Source of the DNA: Sphingobacterium sp.
GTDB lineage: Bacteria > Bacteroidota > Bacteroidia > Sphingobacteriales > Sphingobacteriaceae
Assembly (NCBI GenBank): GCA_030146225.1
Contig: JASLCA010000180.1
Location: 1-15,971 of the forward strand
Reading direction: 5' to 3'
Length of the DNA: 15,971 nucleotides
How positions within the stretch are numbered: the first letter of the stretch is position 1; each line of letters starts with the position of its first letter. Positions 1-7,900 of this stretch are shown here, piece by piece. The position numbers were made by a program, and so were the translations under genes. Below the pieces are notes generated by a model. It saw nothing but the letters and a program-made list of their open reading frames with translations. It was not told the origin of the DNA and ran no database searches.

Positions 1-1350
1 ATAATTCTTTCTATCCTGTCCTTTCATAACGCCATTTTGAAAATCCCCAGAAAATTGCAGGCCATAACGAATATTACTTTCTCCCCCCTGTAAGTAAACC
101 GAAGTTCTATTACTTACGGCTGTTCGCACAGGTTGCTTTAGCCAATTTGTATTAACCCCACTTTCAATAGCTACTAAGCGATCATTATACATTATGTCAT
201 AGAGGAATTGCTCTCTAGGAATCTCCCGACTATAGACTCCAGCCCGCTTTTCAAAATCTAATTTCTCAGTAGCATTCATCATGCTGTATACCGAAAGATC
301 AGGTGTGGTAAGCCTAAAGTCATTGTTTAAAGTCACCTGTACCTTTCCTGCGGCAGGAAGCACGGTCGTAATAACCATTACCCCATTGGCTCCACGCGAA
401 CCATAAATTGAAGTTGCAGAGGCATCTTTTAAAAGCGTAATATTAGCAATTAGGTTCATATCTAAATCCACAACCCGCTGAATATTAACCTCGAATCCAT
501 CCAGAATAAATAGTGGAGAATTGGGATTAGCAGAGAGCTCTCCACTTAAATTCGGCATTGAATTAGCACCTCGCAATTGGACTTCAGGCAATTGATTGAT
601 ATTTCCACCCGTTAAGTTATTGGGGACAATCCGAAAGGAAGGGTCCATGGCACTTACAGCGGCGAAGACATTAGAAGAGTTGATCGATTTAAGCTCTTCT
701 CCCTTCATGGAAGTTGCGGCACCCGTAAAGTTTCCCTCTGGTCTTTTAAAAAGCCCCGTTACAACAACCTCTTCAATCCCCTCAGCACGTTCCTCAAGAT
801 CAACCAGATAGACCACATCCTCTTGAACCTTGAGATTTACTCTATTATAGCCCACATAGTTAAAACTTATTTCCCGCGCATACTCAGGGGCATCTAGTCT
901 AAATCGGCCTAGCTCGTCAGTTTTAGTCTGCATGCCCTTTGCATCAACAGATACGGTTACACCTGGAAAAGGGCGTTTCGTCAGCTTATTCACTACCTTT
1001 CCCTGAAGGCGCACAGTTTGTGCCATATCCTCATCCAGAAAAACAATGGTCTCGTTCTTAAAGAGATAGACTACACCAGATTTCAAGTTAAAGTATTGGT
1101 CTAAGACGGAGGTAATTGAAGCATGATTAAATTTAGGGCTCACCTTTTTGGAAAGGTCTAATTTGCTCGAGCTAAAAACAAAATCATAGCCCGTTTGCTT
1201 GCGGATCTCTGTTAGAAACTCATTTAAAGATATATTTTTCTTATCTATAGATATGCTGCCAGTTTGCGCCTTTACATCCTGAAGGATAAGCGCATTGTAC
1301 ATAAAGATAAAGAGACAAAAAGTTAATAACTTTTTATAAAAAGTACCCAT
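1..1350 (-). CDS. SusC/RagA-family TonB-dependent receptor, N-terminal 450 residues (runs off left edge)
   Basis: Outer-membrane receptor that imports a ligand with TonB energy; the C-terminal barrel lies outside the window. The frame is open from the ATG at 1350 to base 1. Residues 1-28 form a signal peptide ending VKA. An STN domain (about 31-82, with SLNEFLTEIRKQTGYDFVF) marks it as a receptor that also signals to a FecR. A CarboxypepD_reg-like domain (about 113-188, LQGKVVNKLTKRPFPGVTV) is followed by a TonB-box-like EEVVVTG (193-199). The plug (about 205-332) contains PLFILDGFEV and the SusC signature LLKDASATSIYGSRGANG. It lies 110 bp downstream of the fecR at 1461-2705 on the same strand, the usual sigma-FecR-SusC order; a susD should follow beyond the edge. 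No TAnnTTTG-type housekeeping element is visible in the 110-bp leader, so ECF control is likely. The ligand cannot be told from this part. The family call is very secure. Confidence 0.95.
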   Translation of the reverse strand, partial: MGTFYKKLLTFCLFIFMYNALILQDVKAQTGSISIDKKNISLNEFLTEIRKQTGYDFVFSSSKLDLSKKVSPKFNHASITSVLDQYFNLKSGVVYLFKNETIVFLDEDMAQTVRLQGKVVNKLTKRPFPGVTVSVDAKGMQTKTDELGRFRLDAPEYAREISFNYVGYNRVNLKVQEDVVYLVDLEERAEGIEEVVVTGLFKRPEGNFTGAATSMKGEELKSINSSNVFAAVSAMDPSFRIVPNNLTGGNINQLPEVQLRGANSMPNLSGELSANPNSPLFILDGFEVNIQRVVDLDMNLIANITLLKDASATSIYGSRGANGVMVITTVLPAAGKVQVTLNNDFRLTTPDLSVYSMMNATEKLDFEKRAGVYSREIPREQFLYDIMYNDRLVAIESGVNTNWLKQPVRTAVSNRTSVYLQGGESNIRYGLQFSGDFQNGVMKGQDRKNY

Positions 1351-1419
1351 ATTGTATTTTAATTTTTCACTCTAGCCTCTTAGGAAAGCTAAAGATGTTT
1401 AGGTTAATAGTAATTTAAG

Positions 1420-1455
1420 TTAGCTTAGCAATTCATAATATTTCATTGTTTAGGT
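1420..1455 (-). other. ACCTAAAC motif with 8-codon mini-ORF in the fecR-susC leader
   Basis: Directly after the fecR stop, the minus strand reads ACCTAAACA (1455-1447), then at once ATG and a mini-ORF MKYYELLS ending TAA (1446-1420), about 70 bases before the susC start. A second ACCTAAACA copy lies at 1404-1396. AAGCTAA and TTAGCTT form a loose dyad within the same leader. The second fecR-susC gap of the window has the same motif-plus-mini-ORF layout at 4803-4833. It may be a leader peptide, part of the receptor promoter, or chance; translation is unproven. Confidence 0.35.
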
Positions 1456-1460
1456 AGAAA

Positions 1461-2705
1461 TTAATTCATAACAGTAACCTCCTTTCCTTTTATAGTAAAC
1501 TTTAGTTGATTAGTTTTCGATAGCATATTCAGTATTTCAGTAAGGTTCTTACGCCTAGAAATTTGTCCCCAGAATCGACTTTCAGTTGTATGGCCTAGAT
1601 AGTTGACATCCACATCATACCATCGACTCAATTGCTTCATCACATTCTCCAAGGATTCATTATGGAAGTAAAACATGTCATTTTTCCAGGCTAATGAAGA
1701 TTCCAGGTCAGCATTGGCGATATGAAGACCTGCTTCACTTATGGTAGCCAACTCATTGGGCTTAATAAAGGTCTCAACAGCTGCTTTCAATCCCTTAATT
1801 TTAATAGACCCTTCCACCAAGGTGGTTTTGATCTCCTTATCTTCAGGATAAGCGCTAATGTTGAAGGAAGTTCCATACACCAAAACCTCTTGAAGGGTAT
1901 TCTCATGACCACTTCTTACAATAAATCGTTTCCCTACGTCCTTAGCAACATCGAAATAGCCTTCACCTTCCAATACGACTCTCCGCTCTTCTTTATCAAA
2001 TGCATTGGGAAAGCTTAATTTTGAGGCAGCATTTAATTGAACCTTTGTTCCATCAGCTAGGATAATAGTCTGCGTGCCCGCCCTTGGCGTACTAATCGTA
2101 TGGTAGCATTGCCTAATTTGAGGCTTATCTAAAGCCTGTTTATCAAAGCGCACATGTAAAAACCCCTCCGCTGTGCGCTCCATTACTAATCCCTCAAACA
2201 AAATTTGGGTCCCCGCTTTTAACTTTTCCAATTCAAAGCTTTTCCCATCTGCCATTTCTAAGATTGCCATATCCTTGGCAGGAAGTTGATCAAAAGTTAA
2301 ACTATTAACAGGTACAATTACACTGTCTAGCGTACGACTTCTATCAGCTTCCTTCCAGGCAAATTCCGGGATCTCAAACTTGCCCATCTCCATTATAAAT
2401 GGGGACAACATCAAGATTAAGACAGCAGCAATGCTTGCCCATTTTAAATAGGCAATACGGCGTACGGGTTGATGGAGTGGGCTGGCGTCAATTGTTTTTA
2501 TAGCATTTAAGATCTGTTCTTGCTTCTCTTGATCCATATCCACAAGCACCTTCTCTTGCTGAAAAGAGCTGATTAAGGCTTGTTGTATTAGAATATTAAA
2601 CCGCGAATTTTTGTAATATGATTCAAGTTCAGCTCGTTCTTCCTCCGTTTCAACTTGATCCAAGCAACGTTGCATCAAATAGTTAATACGCTTATATGTT
2701 GACAT
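1461..2705 (-). CDS. FecR-family anti-sigma factor, long form
   Basis: Inner-membrane anti-sigma factor expected to hold the upstream-encoded ECF sigma factor and release it when the periplasmic part is contacted by the STN domain of the downstream receptor. It has 414 residues. A cytoplasmic N-terminal segment (1-83) is followed by one membrane helix at about 84-103 (IAYLKWASIAAVLILMLSPF). Residues 108-200 form an extra periplasmic segment with an ILEMADGKSFELEKL repeat-like stretch, usual in the longer Bacteroidota FecR class. The FecR domain lies at about 202-302 (STPRAGTQTIILADGTKVQL, then VVLEGEGYFDVAKD). A DUF4974-like STN-resembling C-terminus spans about 345-412 (FYFHNESLENVMKQLSRWYD). 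It is 133 bp downstream of the sigma gene and 110 bp upstream of susC. It is clearly a different subclass from the shorter FecR at 3733-4791, so the two sets are not a fresh duplication. Confidence 0.93.
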   Translation of the reverse strand: MSTYKRINYLMQRCLDQVETEEERAELESYYKNSRFNILIQQALISSFQQEKVLVDMDQEKQEQILNAIKTIDASPLHQPVRRIAYLKWASIAAVLILMLSPFIMEMGKFEIPEFAWKEADRSRTLDSVIVPVNSLTFDQLPAKDMAILEMADGKSFELEKLKAGTQILFEGLVMERTAEGFLHVRFDKQALDKPQIRQCYHTISTPRAGTQTIILADGTKVQLNAASKLSFPNAFDKEERRVVLEGEGYFDVAKDVGKRFIVRSGHENTLQEVLVYGTSFNISAYPEDKEIKTTLVEGSIKIKGLKAAVETFIKPNELATISEAGLHIANADLESSLAWKNDMFYFHNESLENVMKQLSRWYDVDVNYLGHTTESRFWGQISRRKNLTEILNMLSKTNQLKFTIKGKEVTVMN

Positions 2706-2838
2706 CTATCCTTTAATTTTAACTCAGTACGAAATAGTGAATATAGCAGTCCTTCATCTTTTTAGGCAATGGTTCAATAGCCCTTCTAGGGCAGTTGTAT
2801 AGTAAAGACAATTGAAGGAATGCTTTGGGGGGGTGTTA

Positions 2839-3435
2839 CTAAAAATATTTAAATAAAAAATGTAGCAAAAGAATAAAGGGAGCATCCTTCATATTTGCTA
2901 AACAATAGGCACGAATGCTTTTCATAGCTTGATCAAGGTTCCATTTAACTGTTTCTGGAGAAACATTAAGTTGAGCTGCAACCTCATTCCGCTTTAAAAA
3001 TTGTTCTTTGATTAAAAGATAGGTTTCTCTTTGTTTAGGAGGAAGTGCGTCCACTGCCGTCTTCAGCATATGTTGAAACTCCTTATCCATAAGCAGGTAG
3101 TCTGCCTCTGGATAAACTCTGACTAAAGCTGCTTTAGCCTCTTCATGAGCGTAAGCTTTATAGCTATCTTGACGCTTTAAAATATTAAATGTAATGTTTT
3201 TTGCGAGTACATAAAGCCAACCTTCGAAATTATCAATATTGGTTAATAGCTGTTTATTTATCCAGACTTTAACAAATGTATCTTGCACAATATCTTCAGC
3301 CATATCAGTATTGCCAGTCAAGCGCAATGCAGTGGTATAGATATTAGGACGGTACAAATCAAATAGTTTTTTAAAAGCTAAATCATCAGCAGCCGCAACT
3401 TTAATTAAGATCTGTCTAAGCTCTTTACTTATCAT
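2839..3435 (-). CDS. ECF (sigma-70 family, FecI-like) RNA polymerase sigma factor
   Basis: Extracytoplasmic-function sigma factor that should direct RNA polymerase to the receptor operon(s) around it. It has 198 residues. Region 2 spans about 17-88 (FKKLFDLYRPNIYTTALRLT, then MAEDIVQDTFVKVW and the WLYVLAKNITFNILKR promoter-melting part). Region 4 spans about 124-176 (ALPPKQRETYLLIKEQFLKR, then the helix-turn-helix EVAAQLNVSPETVKWNLDQA). There is no region 1.1 or 3, as expected for ECF factors. The C-terminus ends in an unusual hydrophobic run, APFILLLHFLFKYF, which could touch the membrane or the anti-sigma factor. It is the first gene of the minus-strand set, followed by fecR and susC. It is also divergent from the plus-strand fecR at 3733, so it may serve both sets. 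The ATG at 3435 gives the normal ECF N-terminus. Confidence 0.95.
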   Translation of the reverse strand: MISKELRQILIKVAAADDLAFKKLFDLYRPNIYTTALRLTGNTDMAEDIVQDTFVKVWINKQLLTNIDNFEGWLYVLAKNITFNILKRQDSYKAYAHEEAKAALVRVYPEADYLLMDKEFQHMLKTAVDALPPKQRETYLLIKEQFLKRNEVAAQLNVSPETVKWNLDQAMKSIRAYCLANMKDAPFILLLHFLFKYF

Positions 3436-3450
3436 TTAAAATTCATAGAA

Positions 3451-3467
3451 CTAGTTTAAGGAACTAG
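3451..3467. repeat. Short stem-loop in sigma-factor leader
   Basis: CTAGTT (3451-3456) and AACTAG (3462-3467) form a perfect 6-bp stem around a 5-base loop, 16 bases before the sigma-factor ATG at 3435. Together with the larger palindrome at 3472-3503 it puts two consecutive hairpins in the probable 5' untranslated region of that mRNA. The role is unknown. Confidence 0.4.
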
Positions 3468-3471
3468 GCCC

Positions 3472-3503
3472 GCTAGATCTTAAAACAATTTTTAAGACCT
3501 AGC
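3472..3503. promoter_or_regulatory. Imperfect 14-bp palindrome at the 5' end of the sigma-factor transcript
   Basis: GCTAGATCTTAAAA (3472-3485) and TTTTAAGACCTAGC (3490-3503) pair over 14 positions with a single A/C mismatch and a 4-base loop (CAAT). The site lies 37-68 bases upstream of the sigma ATG and just inside the likely transcript start given by the -7 element at 3514-3521. It could be a protein-binding operator, a 5' stabilising hairpin, or a control point for both divergent transcripts. It has no run of T's that would make it a clear terminator. Confidence 0.55.
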
Positions 3504-3513
3504 CAAGCAGAAG

Positions 3514-3521
3514 CAAATATA
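3514..3521 (-). promoter_or_regulatory. Candidate housekeeping -7 element for the sigma-factor gene
   Basis: On the minus strand the bases read TATATTTG, a perfect match to the Bacteroidota -7 consensus TAnnTTTG. A TTTG lies further upstream (CAAA on the plus strand at 3535-3538), but only 13 bases away, closer than the usual spacing for the -33 element. It would start a transcript near 3508 with a leader of about 70 bases. Motif match only. Confidence 0.4.
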
Positions 3522-3732
3522 GTAAACCTGTATACAAAACCTAGAAGGATAATATACTTTAATAATGCTAAAACGAATTGATTAAGAGTTGATTTAATTT
3601 ACTTAAAGCTTCCTTATAGCCATCCCTATAAATGTATAAACTAAAAAAATAATCAAGCTGAATATCAAGCAAATACAACTAATCACAAATCACCATCCCC
3701 CCGACACATGCAATATTTGATATATACAAGTA

Positions 3733-4791
3733 ATGAAAGACCAAGATATAATCAAACTATTGAACAAGTTAGGTTCAGAAAATATTAATCCTAAAGAGCT
3801 AGAAGAGCTGACTGATCTATTAAGAAGTCGGAAGGATCTATCACATCTCCTTGTGGACATGGAATTAAACTACCAGCAGCTTATTGAAAAAGCTAACTTA
3901 CTCCAGTATAGGAATGCTGATTTGACTAGAGAGCGCTTAATGCAAAGCATCAGTGAGCCGATTGCAAAGCCAGAAGTTAAACCAAAGCGTTTTATAAAGT
4001 CCTGGCACTATGCGGCACTACTTATAGTTGTCTCCTCCATTGCCGGAATGATCTACATGGTCCAGCAGAATAGTACTTCTGCAGAATTCAGTTGGCAAAC
4101 TGTGGAGACTGTAGCCGGACAAAAAAAGCAGTTGAGTCTAGCGGATGGAACACAAGTTACGCTAAACGGTAATTCAACCCTAAAGTATGCTGATCGCCAT
4201 AAGAATGGGTTAAGACTAGTCCATTTGGAGGGGGAAGCTCTTTTTGATGTAGCCAAGGATAAGGCACATCCATTTATAATAATTTCTAAAAACTTTACAA
4301 CACAGGTCGTAGGCACCACATTTAACCTGGATACCGATATAGAATCATCCATATCGGTCAATGAGGGAATCGTAAATGTTATCGCGATGGATGCCCAGCT
4401 CGTTCTGCAAGATTTAACCCTAAATAACAAAGGCAGCCACTTTGACTTGAACAATTGGACTGCCAGCTTACCTAAGGATATTGCTAAACTAACCTTAACA
4501 AAAGGTCAAAAAGCTTATCTCAAGGATGAGAACAGCTGGGAACCCCTTCCCTTTTCAGAAAAAAGCTGGACAAGCAAACAGATCGTATTTTTTGATGAAC
4601 CTATGAATCAAGTCATATTAAAGCTAAACAGATCCTTTGGTATCCCGGTATCCTTAAGTGAAAAGCTTCTTAAAAATCGAGTGACCATTACCTTTGAAAA
4701 CAAGGGCTATGAGCAAATCCTTTACACATTGGCAGACCTCTGTGATGCCAAGCTTATAAAAGACGGAAACAACTGGAAAATCACCAAATAA
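3733..4791 (+). CDS. FecR-family anti-sigma factor, short form
   Basis: Membrane-spanning anti-sigma factor that should couple the SusC-type receptor encoded next to an ECF sigma factor. It has 352 residues. The cytoplasmic N-terminus (1-90) has no catalytic motif. One membrane helix lies at about 91-110 (WHYAALLIVVSSIAGMIYMV). The FecR domain spans about 122-216 (VETVAGQKKQLSLADGTQVT, then VHLEGEALFDVAKD and VVGTTFNLD). A DUF4974-like C-terminus spans about 285-350 (FFDEPMNQVILKLNRSFGIP). Unlike the other FecR here, it lacks the roughly 90-residue insert between helix and FecR domain. It starts the plus-strand operon and has no sigma gene in front of it on the same strand. Its partner could be the divergent sigma factor at 2839-3435 or the one at 12144-12731 behind the operon. 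A 170-bp leader with hairpins separates it from susC. Confidence 0.93.
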   Translation: MKDQDIIKLLNKLGSENINPKELEELTDLLRSRKDLSHLLVDMELNYQQLIEKANLLQYRNADLTRERLMQSISEPIAKPEVKPKRFIKSWHYAALLIVVSSIAGMIYMVQQNSTSAEFSWQTVETVAGQKKQLSLADGTQVTLNGNSTLKYADRHKNGLRLVHLEGEALFDVAKDKAHPFIIISKNFTTQVVGTTFNLDTDIESSISVNEGIVNVIAMDAQLVLQDLTLNNKGSHFDLNNWTASLPKDIAKLTLTKGQKAYLKDENSWEPLPFSEKSWTSKQIVFFDEPMNQVILKLNRSFGIPVSLSEKLLKNRVTITFENKGYEQILYTLADLCDAKLIKDGNNWKITK

Positions 4792-4802
4792 ACTTAATTA
4801 AA

Positions 4803-4833
4803 ACCTAAACCTATGATCCGAAAGATATACTAA
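4803..4833 (+). other. ACCTAAAC motif with 6-codon mini-ORF in the fecR-susC leader
   Basis: Eleven bases after the fecR stop comes ACCTAAACCT (4803-4812), then ATG and a mini-ORF MIRKIY ending TAA (4813-4833). The octamer ATATACTA lies 12 bases from this ATG, exactly as it does from the real susC ATG (4962; octamer at 4974-4981), so the mini-ORF resembles the receptor start MQKKIY. The same motif and layout occur in the other fecR-susC gap (1420-1455). It may be a leader peptide, a relic of an older receptor start, or a promoter part; none is proven. Confidence 0.35.
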
Positions 4834-4845
4834 TAGTCTAAATAA

Positions 4846-4870
4846 TCCGGCAGTGCTAGGCACCACCGGA
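4846..4870 (+). repeat. Two-part hairpin in the susC leader
   Basis: TCCGG, CA, GTGC, loop TAG, GCAC, CA, CCGGA form a symmetrical hairpin of 5 plus 4 pairs split by a CA/CA internal loop. It lies between fecR and susC. There is no T-run after it, so it is more likely an RNA processing or stability element, or an operator, than a classical terminator. It could help set different levels for fecR and the receptor genes. Confidence 0.45.
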
Positions 4871-4882
4871 AATACTGAAGAG

Positions 4883-4920
4883 CTGCTGCAACCAAAGCCT
4901 GAGAAACTTCTGCAGCAACC
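4883..4920 (+). repeat. Direct repeat CTGCwGCAACC with overlapping dyad in the susC leader
   Basis: CTGCTGCAACC (4883-4893) recurs as CTGCAGCAACC (4910-4920), with one difference in eleven bases and 27 bases start to start. The cores also pair with each other, TGCTGCA (4884-4890) with TGCAGCA (4911-4917), as a 7-bp stem. It lies 42-79 bases before the susC ATG, where an ECF promoter or a regulator site is expected. No known binding motif is recognised. Confidence 0.4.
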
Positions 4921-4961
4921 GCGCAAATAACTAAGTATTAACCTTATTCAGTCTTGCAAAG

Positions 4962-7900
4962 ATGCAAAAAAAAATATACTATAAATATACTTTTCCTATC
5001 ATCCAGATTATGCGTATTTCAATAATACTTGGGTGTTTTGTCTTAACTTCATCTCTAGCATTGGCGAGTCTACCCAGCTACGGTCAGGCCGAATTAGAAA
5101 AGACAGTTAAAGTCTCTTTTAAAGACTTAAAGCTTAAAGATGCCTTGGAGCAACTTCAAAAGCAGACAAATGTTCCTTTAGCTTACAACAGCAAGGATAT
5201 CCCAACAGATAAAAATGTCAATTACAGTTCCAACAAGAAAGTAAAGTACATCCTAGAAGAAATTCTGACACCTTACAACCTAAAGTATGAAGTCAAGAAT
5301 GGCTTTGTTCGATTAAGTAAATCAACTCCCAATAGCGCCTCAAAGCCAACGCCTACTGAAAGCCAACAAGCGGTAGAAATTCGAGGCGCAGTAACCGATA
5401 CCCTAGGGATGCCTTTAGCAGGTGTATCCATTAGTTTAAAGACTAAACCTTCCATCGGAACGACGACAGATTTAAATGGAAAATACATGCTAACCGTTCC
5501 TAGAGGCAGTATCATTGTCTACCAAAGTATGGGCTATAAAATCAAGGAAGAGACTGTCGGCTCGCAATCCATTATCAATGTCAGCTTACAGCCTACGCAG
5601 GCAGGCTTGGACGAGGTCGTGGTGGTGGGCTTTGGTACCCAAAAGAAGATTAGTTTAGTAGGAGCCCAATCGACTGTAAATGCCAAGGACTTACAAGTAC
5701 CTGTAGCCAACCTCAGCAATTCATTAGCAGGTAGATTACCAGGTGTTGTATCTGTACAACGTACAGGTGAGCCAGGCTTTGATGATGCAGGCATATACAT
5801 CCGAGGGATATCCACCTTTAGCCAAGGGCTTAGTGCACCTCTTGTACTGGTAGATGGTGCACCTCGTAAGATGGCCAATGTAGACCCAGAAGATATAGAA
5901 AGCTTTACGGTATTAAAGGATGCTGCCGCAACTGCGGTATACGGAGTCCGCGGTGCAAATGGCGTAATTATTATTAAAACCAAAAATGGGAAGCCTGGGA
6001 AACCCAAGTTTTCAATGCGTTACTATGAAGGCTTAACCCAATTTACGAAAACCCCAGAATTTGCAGATGGAATCACCTATATGCATATGGCGAATGAAGC
6101 CTTAACCAATAGAGGAGCCGCTCCACTTTACAGCGAAGAGCGTATCCGCTTAACACAAGAAGGAGCTGATCCATACCTCTATCCAAATGTAGATTGGATG
6201 AATTCCTTGTTTAATAAATTTGGACATCAACGCAGAGGCAATCTGAATGTTAGCGGAGGATCAGACCGTGTAAATTACTATGTAGCGACCAACTACTTTG
6301 ACGAATTAGGTCTTTACAAGCAGGATGATCAGGTAAAGTACAATCAGCAAACAGGCTTCAAGCGCTATAGCATGACCACAAACCTGTCGATAAAAGCTTC
6401 AGAGCTCACCAAGATAGATCTGGGTATTCAAGGCTACCTTGCAAATGCAAACTATCCAGGCACAGGTCAGGCAACAATCTTTGGGAATGCCTTTATAATG
6501 ACTCCTGTAATACATCCTATTAAGTATGAAAATGGGTATATGGCAGATCAGCGCTCAAGTGGCCTTACCAATCCATATGGACACCTTACCGAGTCAGGAT
6601 ACGCCAATCAATGGCGAAACCAATTGTTCTCAAACCTAAGAGTTACCCAAGACCTCCCCTTTATCACAAAGGGTCTCTCCATGAATGCCATGTTTTCATT
6701 TGATGTATACAACTACACGAGTATGCGAAGAGAGAAGCGACCAGATACCTACCTAGCAACAGGTCGCGATGAAAATGGTAAAATGCTTTATGAACAGACC
6801 TTTGTTGGGGAACGCTTTTTAAGCTTTAATAGAAGCAGCAATGGGGAGCGCACCATCTACGTAGAAGGTGGCTTAAACTATGCACGCAGCTTTGGTAAGC
6901 ATGCCACTTCCGGAATGCTCTTGTTCAACAAGAGTGACCGCTTAGACTCTCAAGCCAGCAACTTTATTAACTCTTTACCCTTCCGGTACTTAGGCCTATC
7001 AGGAAGAGCCACCTATGCCTATGATGATCGCTATTTCTTAGAAGCTAACTTTGGATACAATGGATCCGAAAACTTTGAGCCCAGCAGTCGTTATGGCTTC
7101 TTCCCTTCATTCGCCTTGGGATGGGTGCTCAGTGAGGAGAGTTTCTTTGGCTCCTTAAAAGATCAGATACAATTGGCCAAAGTCCGCTTTTCACATGGTA
7201 AGGTTGGAAACAGCCAGATTGCAGGCGATAGAAGATTTGCCTATATCTCAACCATTAGTGAACCTGATGGCTATGTATTTGGGAAAGACCGAAACAACAG
7301 TTGGAAAGGACATAATATTGGTGAATATGGTGTAGACGTTACCTGGGAAACAGCCATTAAGTCCAATTTAGGATTTGATATACAGACCAAAAACAATGCC
7401 CTAAACATACAGTTTGACTTATTTCAAGAGCGTCGCGAAGGCATATTCTTAAGACGGGGTAATGTCCCCTCTTATGTGGGCTTACAAAGTGCACCCTATG
7501 GAAACTTAGGTATTATTGAAAACAAAGGATTTGACGGTGCGATCACCTATAATAAAAAGATTAGGGATTTTTCATTCCAAATTATGGGGAATATAACCTT
7601 TACTAAAAACAAGGTTATAGAAAATGATCAGCCAAACCCCATGTACCCTTGGTTAGATAAGCGTGGACTCCAAGTAAATCAACGTTTTGGACTTGTAGCC
7701 CTAGGCCTATTTGAAACAGAAGATGAAATCAACAATGGACCCTTGCATGCAGGAACTGTAAAGCCAGGAGATATTCGCTTCCAAGATACCAATGGGGATG
7801 GAAAGATTGATGATTTTGACCGCGTGCCTATGGGCTACGGAACAATTCCGCAGCTGGTCTATGGCTTTGGCTTAACGGTAGGCTATAAAAACTTCAGCTT

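Noticed and set aside
596..811. 71-codon plus-strand open frame inside the first receptor
   Set aside because: The opposite strand encodes the conserved TonB-box and plug region without interruption, so this frame is incidental.
2780..2792. GCCCT/AGGGC hairpin between the first sigma gene and its fecR
   Set aside because: A 5-bp stem with a 3-base loop and no T-run; it could be a minor processing site but does not support a terminator.
2827..2833. Run of seven G's just after the first sigma gene
   Set aside because: Considered as a phase-variation tract, but it lies downstream of the TAG stop and outside any reading frame, so slippage would not switch a protein.
5534..6007. 157-codon open frame on the minus strand inside susC
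   Set aside because: It lies wholly antisense to the well-supported plug-domain coding sequence; the product shows no domain logic. It is a shadow of codon bias.
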